Below, one piece after another: positions 45,134 through 54,431 of a DNA stretch of 64,000 bases. The position numbers and the translations under genes were made by a program. The DNA is from Sphingopyxis sp. (lineage in GTDB: Bacteria > Pseudomonadota > Alphaproteobacteria > Sphingomonadales > Sphingomonadaceae), in assembly GCA_013823985.1 (NCBI GenBank), contig PNNB01000015.1, forward strand, positions 310,001 through 374,000, in the 5' to 3' direction. Below the pieces are notes generated by a model. It had not been told where the DNA came from, did not search any database, and saw only the letters and a list, made by a program, of their open reading frames with translations. How positions within the stretch are numbered: position 1 is the first letter of the stretch; every line of letters begins with the position of its first letter.

Positions 45134-46609
45134 ATGAAAAAATATTTGGGGGCATTGCTCGTGACAGCATCGCTTGTCGCATGGCCATCAGCTAACCACG
45201 CAAATTATTCGTCAATCTACAACCCTTCAAAACTGCCCGGTGGACAGCAGAGGTCATTCCCGACAGCGGAAGGATTTGGTGCGGCGTCCGTGGGCGGTCG
45301 CGGCGGTCAGGTCATACCGGTTACAACGCTCGCCGATTCCGGCGCCGGATCGCTTCGCGCCTGCATGATGGCGACGGGACCACGGACCTGCGTTTTCCGG
45401 GTCAGCGGAACGATCGAATTGCTCACCCAGATCAAACCGACTTCAGGCTATCTGACCGTCGCCGGGCAAACTGCTCCTGGCGATGGCATCGCGATCAAGA
45501 ACCACCCGTCCAACCTGACGGGATCGCCGTTCTACTTGAACGCGCCGCATATCATCATTCGCCATCTGCGCGTACGCCCGGGGCCAACCGGAGGCACCAA
45601 GCAGGATACGACGGACAGCATCACGGTCGATAGCCGCGCGGTGAATACCATATTGGATCATGTGTCCTTATCATGGGCAACCGACGAGCCTTTCAACACG
45701 ACGAAGAACGCGTCGAATGTCACCATCCAATGGTCGATGGTTTACGAAGGGCTGAGCAAATCGACCCACAAATCTGGCGAACATTCCAAAGGCATGTTCC
45801 TTGAAGGCCACAACATCACGGCGCACCATGTATTCATGGCCCATGCCACCGATCGCATGCCCAACGCAGGTGTCGGTACCCGCGCGGACTTTGTGAACCT
45901 GATTTCCTACAATATGCGGGAAAAGGCACATCAGTATTTCTCGATGCAGCAAAAGCAAAGCCTGGCCACCAGCGGCCTGAAACGCCAAGTCAATGTTGTC
46001 GGTAACTGGGTGTCGATGGGACCTAGCTCGCTTCGTGGGTCATCGATATTCGGTGGCAACTATGACGAGCAATATTCGACCAACCCGGGAATGGCTGAAT
46101 TTTATCTGTACCAGAATGTCGATGGCCGCCGCCGGTCCTACACTTCGGATGACCGGTTGTTCATGGACCCAATGGATTGGAAATATGTTAAACAACAGCC
46201 GATAGGCAACCTCAGCGTCCAGCTGTTCAGTTCTGCTGACCAGGGTGTCCGGGACGTCGTCGCCTTCGCCGGTGCCTTCCCCCGCGATGCTTCGGACCGC
46301 CGCGTTTTGCAGACATTTTTAAGCTGCAGCGGCCAGATCATCGATAGCCCTGCACAAGTTGGCGGATGGCCCACGCTGCAGTCGGGCGTTGCCTATACCG
46401 ACAATGACGGTGACGGCATGGATGACAATTGGGAAAAACGCCAGAATATCACCAGCGGCACCGCAGATGCGGACGGCGATGGTTATACCAATTTGGAAGA
46501 ATTCCTGAACGAACTCGCGGGTGATCAGGATAGCTTCGGCAATCTAATCAACCGCGTGGGTGCCGGCACGGGGGCAGTCCCTGCACCCAATTGCGGTATT
46601 ACCGTTTAA
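45134..46609 (+). CDS. Secreted pectate-lyase-like beta-helix protein (intact copy)
   Basis: 491 residues with a classical signal peptide ending near residue 23 (SANHA). It begins with SKLPGGQQRSFPTAEGFGAASV, the segment missing from the copy at 15.8 kb, and continues through GGRGGQVIPVTTLADSGAGS, TVAGQTAPGDG, RHLRVRPG, DHVSLSWATDEP, HATDRMPNAGVG and the calcium repeat DNDGDGMDDNWE / DADGDGYTNLEEFLNE. It should be exported and free of the membrane. It probably acts on a uronate-rich polysaccharide, perhaps the one made by the preceding locus. Confidence 0.9.
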   Translation: MKKYLGALLVTASLVAWPSANHANYSSIYNPSKLPGGQQRSFPTAEGFGAASVGGRGGQVIPVTTLADSGAGSLRACMMATGPRTCVFRVSGTIELLTQIKPTSGYLTVAGQTAPGDGIAIKNHPSNLTGSPFYLNAPHIIIRHLRVRPGPTGGTKQDTTDSITVDSRAVNTILDHVSLSWATDEPFNTTKNASNVTIQWSMVYEGLSKSTHKSGEHSKGMFLEGHNITAHHVFMAHATDRMPNAGVGTRADFVNLISYNMREKAHQYFSMQQKQSLATSGLKRQVNVVGNWVSMGPSSLRGSSIFGGNYDEQYSTNPGMAEFYLYQNVDGRRRSYTSDDRLFMDPMDWKYVKQQPIGNLSVQLFSSADQGVRDVVAFAGAFPRDASDRRVLQTFLSCSGQIIDSPAQVGGWPTLQSGVAYTDNDGDGMDDNWEKRQNITSGTADADGDGYTNLEEFLNELAGDQDSFGNLINRVGAGTGAVPAPNCGITV

Positions 46610-46631
46610 CACACGCCAAATATCTTGTTCA

Positions 46632-46670
46632 AAAAGAGGGGAGGACGCTTCTGGCGCCCTCCCCTTTTTT
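46632..46670. terminator. Bidirectional intrinsic terminator
   Basis: Stem GGGGAGG (46638-46644) with CCTCCCC (46658-46664), extended by AAAAAG-A / T-TTTTTT, so U-runs occur in both directions. It lies between the lyase gene and the convergent YadA-anchor gene. Confidence 0.85.
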
Positions 46671-46701
46671 ATGCGCTTCGCGACTTGGCGTGTTCCCGGT
46701 T

Positions 46702-47189
46702 TTACCAACCGAAGCTGACGCCTACCCGGCCACCGGTCGAGCGCTTAACCGTCGAGCCGCCGATGCCGCCGCTGATCCACACATTTTCGCGTACGCGAGC
46801 AACGACCGAGCCAGAGAAGCCCTGCTCACCCCTATAGGTGGCGAGGTTGAACGATACCGAGACAGAGGTGTCAGGCAGCAACATTGTGCCTCCTAACGCC
46901 ATGGCCGCCGCAATCCCGCCATCGGCCTGCCGCGCCCTTTGCCCCAGACCTTCAATCTGCGTGTTGATGTTCGAAAACTCACTGGTGAGATCCGCCACGG
47001 ACTTCTGAAGGTTGGCAATATCCGCCGTCGTAAATGTGGAATAGCGTTCACTGCGCCAATGATAGTGCTTGCATTACAATCCGGCGTTCCATCCGCCCAG
47101 GCCGGTGTCGCGACCGCCGTCATTCCCCCCAGAGCCAAAGCAATGGTCGATGCACGTAATAACAAAGTGTGATTCTTGGCGGCCATCAT
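46702..47189 (-). pseudogene. YadA-anchor outer-membrane protein, frameshifted
   Basis: The N-terminal half starts at ATG 47189 (GGGAG six bases upstream) with a signal peptide ending TPAWA and continues to DCNASTIIGAV near 47050. The C-terminal half is in another frame: YSTFTTADIANLQKSVADL, a short coiled coil, then a four-strand anchor (GGIAAAMALGG, SGSVVARV, GGRVGVSFGW) typical of trimeric YadA/Hia-type anchors. A -1 shift near 47047-47055 would join them. No slippery heptamer is present, so mutation or sequencing error is more likely than programmed shifting. Intact length would be about 162 residues, with almost no passenger. Confidence 0.75.
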
Positions 47190-47742
47190 GTAATACTCCC
47201 TGTCTTCCCAAGACCCCCATCCAGTCGGCCTTTTCGAAAAACCGGATGTTCCGTGCAGAATCGGAAATGCCGGTTTTTCAGACATGTGCTGCCAAACATC
47301 GTGGCGCTATGTCAAGTATACATTGTAATACTATTTATTTTGCAGTAGGGAGCAACCGATTGCGACGGACGGTTCGGCGCGGGAAAGGGGCGTTTTGACG
47401 GAAGATGAAAAAGACTGCTTGACGAATCATATCTCAACCAAAAAAGTAGAGAATACATCGACCGGGGTCACCGAGTCCGAACGGCCTGCTCAATACCAGA
47501 TTTCGGACCGCGGCTTTTGATCAGGATGCAGCTTGCTTCCGCGTTACCAACAGCTAAAGCGCGCGATGCTCAGGCGACCTCGCCAAGTATCGTGTTCCTC
47601 TCTTCCAACGATGAGGTGACGACGATGCGTATGAACTTTTGTTTGTGATTTCCGATCCCGATCGAAGACGCTGCGCCGTGCGCGCGTACTAGGCCGCCTG
47701 TGAACCGGGCAACATACTAAATTCAAAATTTACGAGACTTCC
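47190..47742. other. Intergenic region, no gene seen
   Basis: 553 bases between the frameshifted anchor gene and a small rightward gene. I saw no convincing gene. A 40-codon frame beginning at ATG 47526 has weak ribosome-site support and no recognisable features. Confidence 0.5.
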
Positions 47743-47976
47743 ATGCTTAAAATTAACTCCACAGACCTACCGGAGCTGGACAATTATCCGGCATCGCTGC
47801 GTCATGCAGCGTTGGCGCTTTGGGGAGCTGTTCCAGAATCACGATCAAGCGCATCCGAGGCCGGGAACAATGGGGCGCCTGAGCCCATTTTCCTATCCGA
47901 CAAACGCGAACAGCGGCGTTTTTGGCAGCGTCCGTTTTTTAACCGCCACTCCGACATAGCAAAGGAAGCAGCATGA
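47743..47976 (+). CDS. Small hypothetical protein
   Basis: 77 residues, mostly hydrophilic, with a basic stretch (SDKREQRRFWQRPFF) and no signal peptide or membrane helix. No family recognised. Its stop overlaps the ATG of the next small gene (ATGA), which supports expression of both as a pair. Confidence 0.55.
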   Translation: MLKINSTDLPELDNYPASLRHAALALWGAVPESRSSASEAGNNGAPEPIFLSDKREQRRFWQRPFFNRHSDIAKEAA

Positions 47977-48209
47977 GCAATATGACCCTTAACCGCCGTG
48001 TTGTCGCCTGTCTGGCGGCGTGCAACGGCATCTCGTCCGAAGCGTTGGAATCAGGGGCGATCGAGCGCCTGCACAAATCGGCATCAGTCGCCTTGCGCAA
48101 ATTGCAGGAACTTCACCCGCGCATCGAAAGCGGCAGCGAACATGCCGATGTCGGCGCGTGCATCGTGCGGCTGCAGGTGGCGCTGAATAAGCTGGAAGAC
48201 GCCATCTGA
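47973..48209 (+). CDS. Small hypothetical protein
   Basis: 78 residues, predicted soluble and largely helical (ERLHKSASVALRKLQELHPR). Contains two cysteines near the N-terminus (ACLAACNG) and one in GACIVRLQ. No family recognised. The ATG overlaps the upstream stop; a terminator hairpin follows 18 bases after its stop. Confidence 0.6.
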   Translation: MSNMTLNRRVVACLAACNGISSEALESGAIERLHKSASVALRKLQELHPRIESGSEHADVGACIVRLQVALNKLEDAI

Positions 48210-48227
48210 ACCGATGCGGCATACCAA

Positions 48228-48256
48228 GGGGGCTAGGCTAACTGCCCTAGTCCCCC
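48228..48256. terminator. Bidirectional terminator-like hairpin
   Basis: CTAGG (48233-48237) pairs with CCTAG (48246-48250), extended by GGGGG / CCCCC with one bulged T. It sits between the convergent small gene and the FAD/NAD(P)-binding gene. Confidence 0.6.
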
Positions 48257-48276
48257 CGGCCCAAACAGTGCTGCTG

Positions 48277-49725
48277 CTATAGCCCTTCGCCGCCGACCCA
48301 GTGACAATTGCCGATCCGGCGGGCGAGGCTGCTGACCTGGGAACGGATATCGGGCACCGCCACCACTTCCCACAAGCTGCTGCGCGTCATGGGTCCCACA
48401 GCCATGATATGCCGCGACGGCCGACCATCACGACGGATAACATAGCCATAACCGTCGGCGTCAATTCCCAAACGCAATGCATCCGGCCGGATGTGACCAT
48501 CGGCCAGCATCTGCACGATGTGCCGATCTTCCGACCGCAGGACATCGCCCTGCGGTCCGGTGCAATTGATAATCTGCGCGACGTCCATCTGTTCAATTGA
48601 TGCGGACCCTCTCGGTCGCCAGTGGACGACGACTTTGTCCGGATGCTCGTCAAATTGCTGCGGCTTTCCGCCACAAAATTCCAGCCTGCCTTGCGCAACA
48701 AGTTCGTCGATCTGGTCGGCGATGGCGGGGGCGATGCGGTGGCGGTGCACATCCCAAAAGGGGCGAGCGTGCCGCAAGAAACGCTTCCGCGTGCGGATAT
48801 CGAGCGACGACCAGATCATCTGGGTGATGGGCCGAATCGAATCGACCGACAGCCGCCAATCCTGTTCCCTGGATTTTTGCCGGAGCCATTGCGACACCCC
48901 GGACAAGGTGGGGGCCGGTTTTGACAGAACAGGGGTGGGACGGGGCAAGCCTTCGACATGGCGGTGGGGCCGCAATCCGCGGCGCGACATGGCGATGATC
49001 TTGCCCTGATATCCGTTGCTGACCAGACGCAAGATGACATCCACAGCCGTCAGGCCGGTACCGATAATCAGCACCTGATCCTCTGCGCCCAGATTCTGCC
49101 CGAGGGTATAAGACCAGGGATCGGCGATATAGCGATCCGCCGACACCACCCGTCGCAGATTGGAAACCGGATCATGCGGCGGAAGATTGCCGAGCGACAA
49201 AACGACGCGGTCGGCGACAATCTGTTCGCCGGTGGCCAGATGCAAGAGGGCATCATGGTCCCTTTCCACCACCGAAACCGCCTCATCATGCAGGATCTGC
49301 AGACGGTCCCCGCAGCTTTTCCGGCAGGCCGTTAGAGTTTCGGACAAATAGTCCCCATATTTCTGCCGCGAGACAAATTCATGGGCGGTTCCGGCGCCAC
49401 GCTCCGTCAGCCATGTCACAAAATGGTCCGGATCATCGGGAAATGCGCTCATATTTGAGGCGCGGACATTCAACAGGTGGTTGGATTCCTTCGTGCTATA
49501 GGCAACACCCCGCCCGACCCTTTCGGGCAGGCGTTCGATCAGGATGACCCGCGCATCGGTCTGGTTCAACAGATTGACCGCCAGCAAAGTCCCTGAAAAT
49601 CCAGCACCGATGATGGCGATCGTCGTCGCGTCGTCCTTGCCATATATATCGTTCATGCGTTGGCCGTGCTGCTGCTGGCTATCATATGTCCCCCTGACAT
49701 AATGGATGAATTTCGACGCATTCAA
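48277..49725 (-). CDS. FAD/NAD(P)-binding oxidoreductase-like protein
   Basis: 482 residues. Dinucleotide-binding motif IAIIGAGFSGTLLAVNL near residue 37, followed by ERLPERVGRGVAYS and NVRASNMSAFPDDPDHF, typical of the FAD-NAD(P)-binding group sometimes annotated as hydroxyacylglutathione-like or YdhS. A second nucleotide motif, VLIIGTGLTAVDV, lies mid-protein. Start uncertain: ATG 49656 (23 codons later) also fits and would bring the Rossmann motif nearer the N-terminus. Substrate unknown. Confidence 0.85.
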   Translation of the reverse strand: MNASKFIHYVRGTYDSQQQHGQRMNDIYGKDDATTIAIIGAGFSGTLLAVNLLNQTDARVILIERLPERVGRGVAYSTKESNHLLNVRASNMSAFPDDPDHFVTWLTERGAGTAHEFVSRQKYGDYLSETLTACRKSCGDRLQILHDEAVSVVERDHDALLHLATGEQIVADRVVLSLGNLPPHDPVSNLRRVVSADRYIADPWSYTLGQNLGAEDQVLIIGTGLTAVDVILRLVSNGYQGKIIAMSRRGLRPHRHVEGLPRPTPVLSKPAPTLSGVSQWLRQKSREQDWRLSVDSIRPITQMIWSSLDIRTRKRFLRHARPFWDVHRHRIAPAIADQIDELVAQGRLEFCGGKPQQFDEHPDKVVVHWRPRGSASIEQMDVAQIINCTGPQGDVLRSEDRHIVQMLADGHIRPDALRLGIDADGYGYVIRRDGRPSRHIMAVGPMTRSSLWEVVAVPDIRSQVSSLARRIGNCHWVGGEGL

Positions 49726-49930
49726 GACCGTTGGTCAGACGCAGCTAGGGACTGCGCCTGACCATGCTGCGTCTCTTTACCGGGCATATCGGAACGCTTT
49801 CCGGTACCCCCCCCCGATTATCTCAATTGAATTAGTTGACAATGTAGTTGCGGTCAAGAGAGAGGAATCCGCGCCACGATGAACGGATGGATCGGCCGGA
49901 ACAACGAACACTCTTTTCGGTTATGCGGCG

Positions 49931-50854
49931 ATGAGTACACTTAGCCTGGCGCTGGTCGCCGCGATTCCTCTTGTTCTCAGCCCGGCAACCTATTCCCGGT
50001 TGCGCGTTTCGATCACCTATGTCTGGCGCCATCGCCGGTTGCCGCACATCGCTGCACCGGTGCGGTTTACCGAATGGGTCCAGTGGCGGAAGCTTTTTGA
50101 CCGCGACTTCAGCCTTGCCCTGCTGACAGACAAGTTGCGCACAAAAGAGGTCGCCCGCGCCTTTATCGGCGATAACCATGTGATTCCGACATTATGGAGT
50201 GGCACCGACCTGCCGCCTCTCCCGCCTTGGCCGTTCCCTTTTATCGTCAAGGCCAATCACGGATGCGGTCAGTTTGTCGTGGTCCGAAATTCCGCCGATT
50301 GGCAGCGCGCGCAGCGGGAAGCGCCCAAATGGCTGGCTTCCCCTTATGGCATCTGGCTGGACGAATGGCACTATAGTCGCGCGCGGCGCTGCTTGGTGGT
50401 GGAACCCTTTGTCGGGCCTTCGGAAGGGCTGCCGGTGGATTACAAAATCTATGTTTTTGACGGTGTGGCCCGCTGTATCCAGGTGCATCTTGACCGTGCG
50501 TCGGATCATCGCTGGATGCAATATGACCGTGACTGGCACCCGCTGTCTGTAAGGAACGACGAAGATGTGCGTCGTCCCGCCACGCTCGATAACATGTTGC
50601 GTGCGGCGGAAGCGATTTCCATGGGGCGGGATTTTCTGCGTGTCGATTTCTATGAAGTCGATGGCGGGATGCTGTTTGGTGAAACCTGTCTCTTCCCCGG
50701 TTCGGGACTTGATCCGTTTCAGCCCGATGCGCTTGATTTCGTTCTGGGCGGCTATTGGTCCGACGCGCGCGCCTACCGCGCAAAGACTGCTCCGGTCATG
50801 TCATGTGACCATCGGCAAGAACAGAATGGCGGCTGCGATTATAAGCAGCAATGA
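49931..50854 (+). CDS. ATP-grasp, TupA-like teichuronopeptide-type protein
   Basis: 307 residues. After an N-terminal hydrophobic segment (about residues 5-19) come LLTDKLRTKEVARAFIGD, FPFIVKANHGCGQ with the ATP-binding lysine, VDYKIYVFDG, and LRVDFYEVDGGMLFGETCLFPGSG. This is the TupA-like ATP-grasp pattern, found in enzymes that attach amino acids or similar groups to surface polymers. The last 54 bases overlap the end of the convergent gene that follows, so one of the two C-termini may be misjudged. Confidence 0.87.
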   Translation: MSTLSLALVAAIPLVLSPATYSRLRVSITYVWRHRRLPHIAAPVRFTEWVQWRKLFDRDFSLALLTDKLRTKEVARAFIGDNHVIPTLWSGTDLPPLPPWPFPFIVKANHGCGQFVVVRNSADWQRAQREAPKWLASPYGIWLDEWHYSRARRCLVVEPFVGPSEGLPVDYKIYVFDGVARCIQVHLDRASDHRWMQYDRDWHPLSVRNDEDVRRPATLDNMLRAAEAISMGRDFLRVDFYEVDGGMLFGETCLFPGSGLDPFQPDALDFVLGGYWSDARAYRAKTAPVMSCDHRQEQNGGCDYKQQ

Positions 50855-51472
50855 TGTCAGGAAGAACATCATGATCGACATGGCCCAGCTTCGAAATGGT
50901 CCGACGTGCAGTTTGGACCGGAACCACTGGGCTTGCTGACGAAGATACCAGCTGAGAGCCAGCAGCAAGAGCAAATTTGCAAAAAGATGGCTGTTGGGCA
51001 CTTCCATTTGCCGGACCGATTGCGAAATGCCGAAGCACATCGCCAACGGCGCGGTTACAAAGCATTGGGCATAGAAGGGCGCCCGCAGCGTTTCGCGATC
51101 CAGCGGTATCTTCAGCCCGTGCAAAAGCCGCAATGCCATCATCAGCGGAAAAACGCTGAAGATCAGAACGCGGAAAGCCAGCAGATTTTCGGTGCTGCTC
51201 AGAAAGGATGGCAATGCGACTTCGCCGCTTTTCCCTACAGTTGCAAGTTCGATTGCGTGGCTGATGGCGAGGCACATCATGAGGAAAAGCGGCGGGCTTA
51301 ACGTATCAATATATTGTTCGGACTGGACATCGCCCAACTCGGTATCGGCGTAATCCATCATCCGTTGCGGGTACCGAAAGGTCAGCCATAATGTCTTCGG
51401 ATAGAAGACCAGCATGACCATGACTTCGTAGAGCAACTCCTCAAGCGATTTGAGGAGCTTCATAAAGTCCAT
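50801..51472 (-). CDS. Multi-pass membrane protein, function unknown
   Basis: 223 residues. A short amphipathic N-terminus (LKSLEELLYEVMVMLVFYPKT) is followed by about four to five hydrophobic segments (residues 74-92, 112-130, 138-156, 168-185, 196-218). No catalytic motif or family recognised. Its final 54 bases overlap the 3' end of the TupA-like gene. Confidence 0.75.
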   Translation of the reverse strand: MDFMKLLKSLEELLYEVMVMLVFYPKTLWLTFRYPQRMMDYADTELGDVQSEQYIDTLSPPLFLMMCLAISHAIELATVGKSGEVALPSFLSSTENLLAFRVLIFSVFPLMMALRLLHGLKIPLDRETLRAPFYAQCFVTAPLAMCFGISQSVRQMEVPNSHLFANLLLLLALSWYLRQQAQWFRSKLHVGPFRSWAMSIMMFFLTSLLLIIAAAILFLPMVT

Positions 51473-51612
51473 ATTACGTCCCCCTTGTGCAGCAGATGTT
51501 CCGGAATGGCCCGGGATCAGTCCCCTCTAACGAATATATCGGGAATTTCGTATTTCTCCATTCCTAAAGTCGGGCTGATGATGTCACCTTGTAGCGACGA
51601 GGCTTCTTCATT

Positions 51613-52206
51613 TCAGCGTTTCACTTTGCACGAAATGCGACGTCCATCGTAGCTTTTGAAGTCAATGGAAGACGGGCGTGACTCCGCTGCCCATACCGGC
51701 TTCCAGATGGATTGCCCCGAGGCCGGCGCGGCGATGGCCTTCAGCGCCTGGTTTTGCCGCGTGCGCACAATCCTGTAGCCGTTCGGCATCCGGTCGATTT
51801 CGACCAGGCCCCACATCGCGCAGCTTGCAACTGCCATCTGGTCGCGCGTCTGCGTCGCACTTTCCAAGAATGAAAGCCGGTCGCGATAGGATTGCAGAAG
51901 ACATATACGATGGTCGCTTTCAAAGGCGCAGTGGCTGCGTCTTTTGAACCATTGGCCATCGCTCTCGATAAGCGCGCTCCCGCTCCATGCCGCGGGCACG
52001 CGCGATTTAGCGGCGAGCTCTGCATCCAACTGGCGCAATTCCGGATCGCTGCAAACCAGTTGATCCGACGCATATACGGGCCGCGCGCAATCGGCAGTTG
52101 ATTGCTCAACGGGGGGCGGGACGGGCATTTGCGCTGTCGCCGGGACGGGAAAGGCCAGCAACGAGGGGGAAAGCGCCAACAGGGCGAAACGATGCGCTTT
52201 GTTCAT
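51613..52206 (-). CDS. Exported LprI-like / DUF1311 family protein
   Basis: 197 residues from ATG 52206, where a signal peptide (LLALSPSLLAFPVPATA) begins; a longer upstream frame to 52419 lacks one. The mature part contains the Cys-rich, Asp/Glu-Leu pattern DCARPVYASDQLVCSDPELR and a later HCAFESDHRICLL, matching the lysozyme-inhibitor LprI-type N-terminal domain. Probably periplasmic. Function otherwise unknown. Confidence 0.78.
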   Translation of the reverse strand: MNKAHRFALLALSPSLLAFPVPATAQMPVPPPVEQSTADCARPVYASDQLVCSDPELRQLDAELAAKSRVPAAWSGSALIESDGQWFKRRSHCAFESDHRICLLQSYRDRLSFLESATQTRDQMAVASCAMWGLVEIDRMPNGYRIVRTRQNQALKAIAAPASGQSIWKPVWAAESRPSSIDFKSYDGRRISCKVKR

Positions 52207-52297
52207 CAATCGGATCCCGTGCACAAAGATATTTGCCGGCGGCCATCGTAACCGATTCCCGCCTATGCGCAAAATGTAGCGCAGCTTGTTCCCGGAG

Positions 52298-52594
52298 TTA
52301 TTCCCCCGAACCGCACCCGACGCCATTTCCGCAGCATCCGCCCGAGCAGATATTACCGCTTTCCGCGATCGCCCGGGCCGTACGGTTGCCGTTCGCCTGG
52401 ATGCGTTTCCATTCAGCAACCGTCTTGCAGACCTTGCCCTTTTTGACGAGCGATCCTGTCACTTCGATCTTGCGGCATTTGATGACGAGATCGGGATCAT
52501 TTGCGGCGGTTGTCTGGGTCGCATCATCTTTCGAATAAGCAGGTGCGGCTATAAGTGACGTAGCCAGTACAAGTGTAAACATAAAACGGCGCAT
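52298..52594 (-). CDS. Small exported protein with Cys/Gly tail
   Basis: 98 residues from ATG 52594, with a strong GGGGGGAG ribosome site. The signal peptide ends near PAYS (residue 20). The mature part has CRKIEVTGSLVKKGKVCKTVAEW and ends in a tail with four cysteines (CSGGCCGNGVGCGSGE). The first two cysteines may form a disulfide; the tail could bind metal. Short versions of this family are common in sphingomonads as hypothetical proteins. Confidence 0.75.
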   Translation of the reverse strand: MRRFMFTLVLATSLIAAPAYSKDDATQTTAANDPDLVIKCRKIEVTGSLVKKGKVCKTVAEWKRIQANGNRTARAIAESGNICSGGCCGNGVGCGSGE

Positions 52595-52833
52595 ACCGAT
52601 CTCCCCCCTGTCGACTACCAAGGCTCTTTCTACCATTTCAGAAGCACCCTCTCAATCGGCGGGCATGTCGTTTGTCGAATGCTGACCTGCGGAACGTCGA
52701 AAGATTCGCTCCATTTTTGCTTTCCCGACGGCCCAAGACGCCTTGTCACCCGTCCCGAAATTCGCCACGTTGCCGTGTGGTCGAAATTGTCAGCCAAACG
52801 GCGCAGGGCGCCACTCCCGCTGCGCGCGCACCG

Positions 52834-54087
52834 ATGTCGCGGCGATCGATGGTTCTCGCAGGGCTTTCCACAATTGTGGAATGGTATGATTTTACGCTTT
52901 ACCTCTATTTTTCGACGGTGTTGGCCCGGGTGTTTTTCGGAACCGGCCCCCAGTCGCTGACAGAGACGCTCGGCGGCTTTGCGATTGCCTATCTGATGCG
53001 TCCGGTCGGGGCGCTTGTGTTCGGCCATTTTGGCGACCGCTTTGGCCGGCGGATATCCATGCTCGGATCGATGGCTTTGATGACCGGGGCAATGCTCGCA
53101 ACCGCCGTGCTTCCGACATTCGCCCAGATTGGCCCGCTTGCCGGGGTGCTGCTGATCACGCTGCGGTGCGTGATGTCCTTCTCCGTTGGCGGCGAATATA
53201 CCGGTGTCGTCGCGTATCTGATGGAAGGCGCAAAGGACCAGCGTCGCGGATTGATCACAAGCTGCGCATCGGCGGCAAGCGAGATTGGCGCGCTGCTGGC
53301 GGCCGCCGCTGCGGCGCTTGTCGTATGGGCTATACCCGAAGAATCGCTCGTCACATGGGGATGGCGTCTGCCCTTCCTGTTTGGTGCAGTACTCGCCGGA
53401 CTGGTTCTCATAACCCGCGCCACGCTGGAGGAAACGCCCGAATTCCTGCGACAGCGCGAAGCAGGGACCGTACCGGACAACCCCATCACGCAAACACTGA
53501 CCCGGCACCGAAGCGCCATTGCGCGGGGCTTTGCAATCTCCGCGCTGGGGTCGATCACCTATTATGTCGGCATAACCTATGTCCCGGCATTTCTGGACGC
53601 CACGGGGACAATGCCGGAGACCCGCGCGCTGTCGATCTCTGTCCTTGCTGCGCTTACCGTGATTCTGGTGACCCCTATCATCGGGCTCGCGTCGGACCGC
53701 TATGGCCGCCGCCCCATCCTTTTGGCGCTCGCACTTGGCGGAATCTTTCTGCCAACGGGTATGTTCGCCATCATGGCCGATGGTGGCGTCGCGACCTGGG
53801 TAGGCGCCATTGCGCTGGCGGCACTGGGCGGAGCGGTAAGCGCTGTTGGCGCCGTCACGACGGCCGAACAATTCCCCGGCGAAGGACGGCTGAGCGGTCT
53901 TGCATTGGGCGCAACAACGGCAACCGCGATCTTCGGCGGCCTCACACCTTTGGTCGCCCATCTTTGGGTGGCGAACAGCCAATGGGCCGCCGCACCCGGC
54001 GCAATGATTACCCTTGTCGCCTTGTGCGTTATCCTCGTCTTCTGGCGCATGCCCGAGACAGCACCCATGCGCGCGAAAGCTTCATAG
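52834..54087 (+). CDS. MHS/MFS-type metabolite:H+ symporter
   Basis: 417 residues counted from ATG 52834, the first ATG; the frame is open upstream to 52672 with possible GTG (52777) and TTG starts but no clear ribosome site, so the true N-terminus is uncertain. About twelve helices. The opening STIVEWYDFTLY, the loop GHFGDRFGRRIS, and SFSVGGEYTGVVAYLMEGA followed by RRG are typical of the MHS subfamily (proline/shikimate/citrate-type importers). DRYGRRPILL is the second-half loop. Substrate unknown. Confidence 0.87.
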   Translation: MSRRSMVLAGLSTIVEWYDFTLYLYFSTVLARVFFGTGPQSLTETLGGFAIAYLMRPVGALVFGHFGDRFGRRISMLGSMALMTGAMLATAVLPTFAQIGPLAGVLLITLRCVMSFSVGGEYTGVVAYLMEGAKDQRRGLITSCASAASEIGALLAAAAAALVVWAIPEESLVTWGWRLPFLFGAVLAGLVLITRATLEETPEFLRQREAGTVPDNPITQTLTRHRSAIARGFAISALGSITYYVGITYVPAFLDATGTMPETRALSISVLAALTVILVTPIIGLASDRYGRRPILLALALGGIFLPTGMFAIMADGGVATWVGAIALAALGGAVSAVGAVTTAEQFPGEGRLSGLALGATTATAIFGGLTPLVAHLWVANSQWAAAPGAMITLVALCVILVFWRMPETAPMRAKAS

Positions 54088-54144
54088 CTTTAGGTATGCC
54101 GCTGGTCGAGGAGACTCACACCGGAAATGTAGCAACGATATGCT

Positions 54145-54218
54145 TGGAGGCCCGAGCCGGAATCGAACCGGCGTGCAAGGATTTGCAGTCCTCTGCGTCA
54201 CCACTCCGCCATCGGGCC
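54145..54218 (-). tRNA. tRNA-Cys (GCA)
   Basis: On the minus strand the acceptor GGCCCGA (54218-54212) pairs with TCGGGCC (54155-54149), with an encoded CCA at 54147-54145. The anticodon GCA is at 54186-54184 within CTGCAAA, and the T-loop GGTTCGAATCC is intact. The D-arm and variable loop lengths are normal, giving a functional tRNA for cysteine codons. Confidence 0.97.
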
Positions 54219-54431
54219 TCTAGAAGCATAAATGCTTGATACAGCATAGCTGCATGTGGTGGAGGCGCGCGTCTAGCGGGTTGGTTTCATCAAATCAACC
54301 GGCAATCTGGCATGTTGTGCCCTGACCGCCACAAGTCACGGGAAAAAAATGCCATTTGCGGGTTCAGGTTGCGCGTTTGTCTGAATCCGGCTTGGCGATT
54401 GGGCCTATGCTGGCTAGAACCAGAATCAAAG

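Noticed and set aside
47040..47060. Programmed -1 frameshift in the YadA-anchor gene
   Set aside because: The junction GCAGTGAAC has no X-XXY-YYZ slippery heptamer and no clear downstream hairpin, so a mutation or sequencing error is more likely.
52630..53982. Long open frame on the minus strand
   Set aside because: It lies antisense to the MHS transporter, is very rich in Arg/Gly/Cys and has no ribosome site, motif or signal; the plus-strand transporter with twelve helices explains the region.
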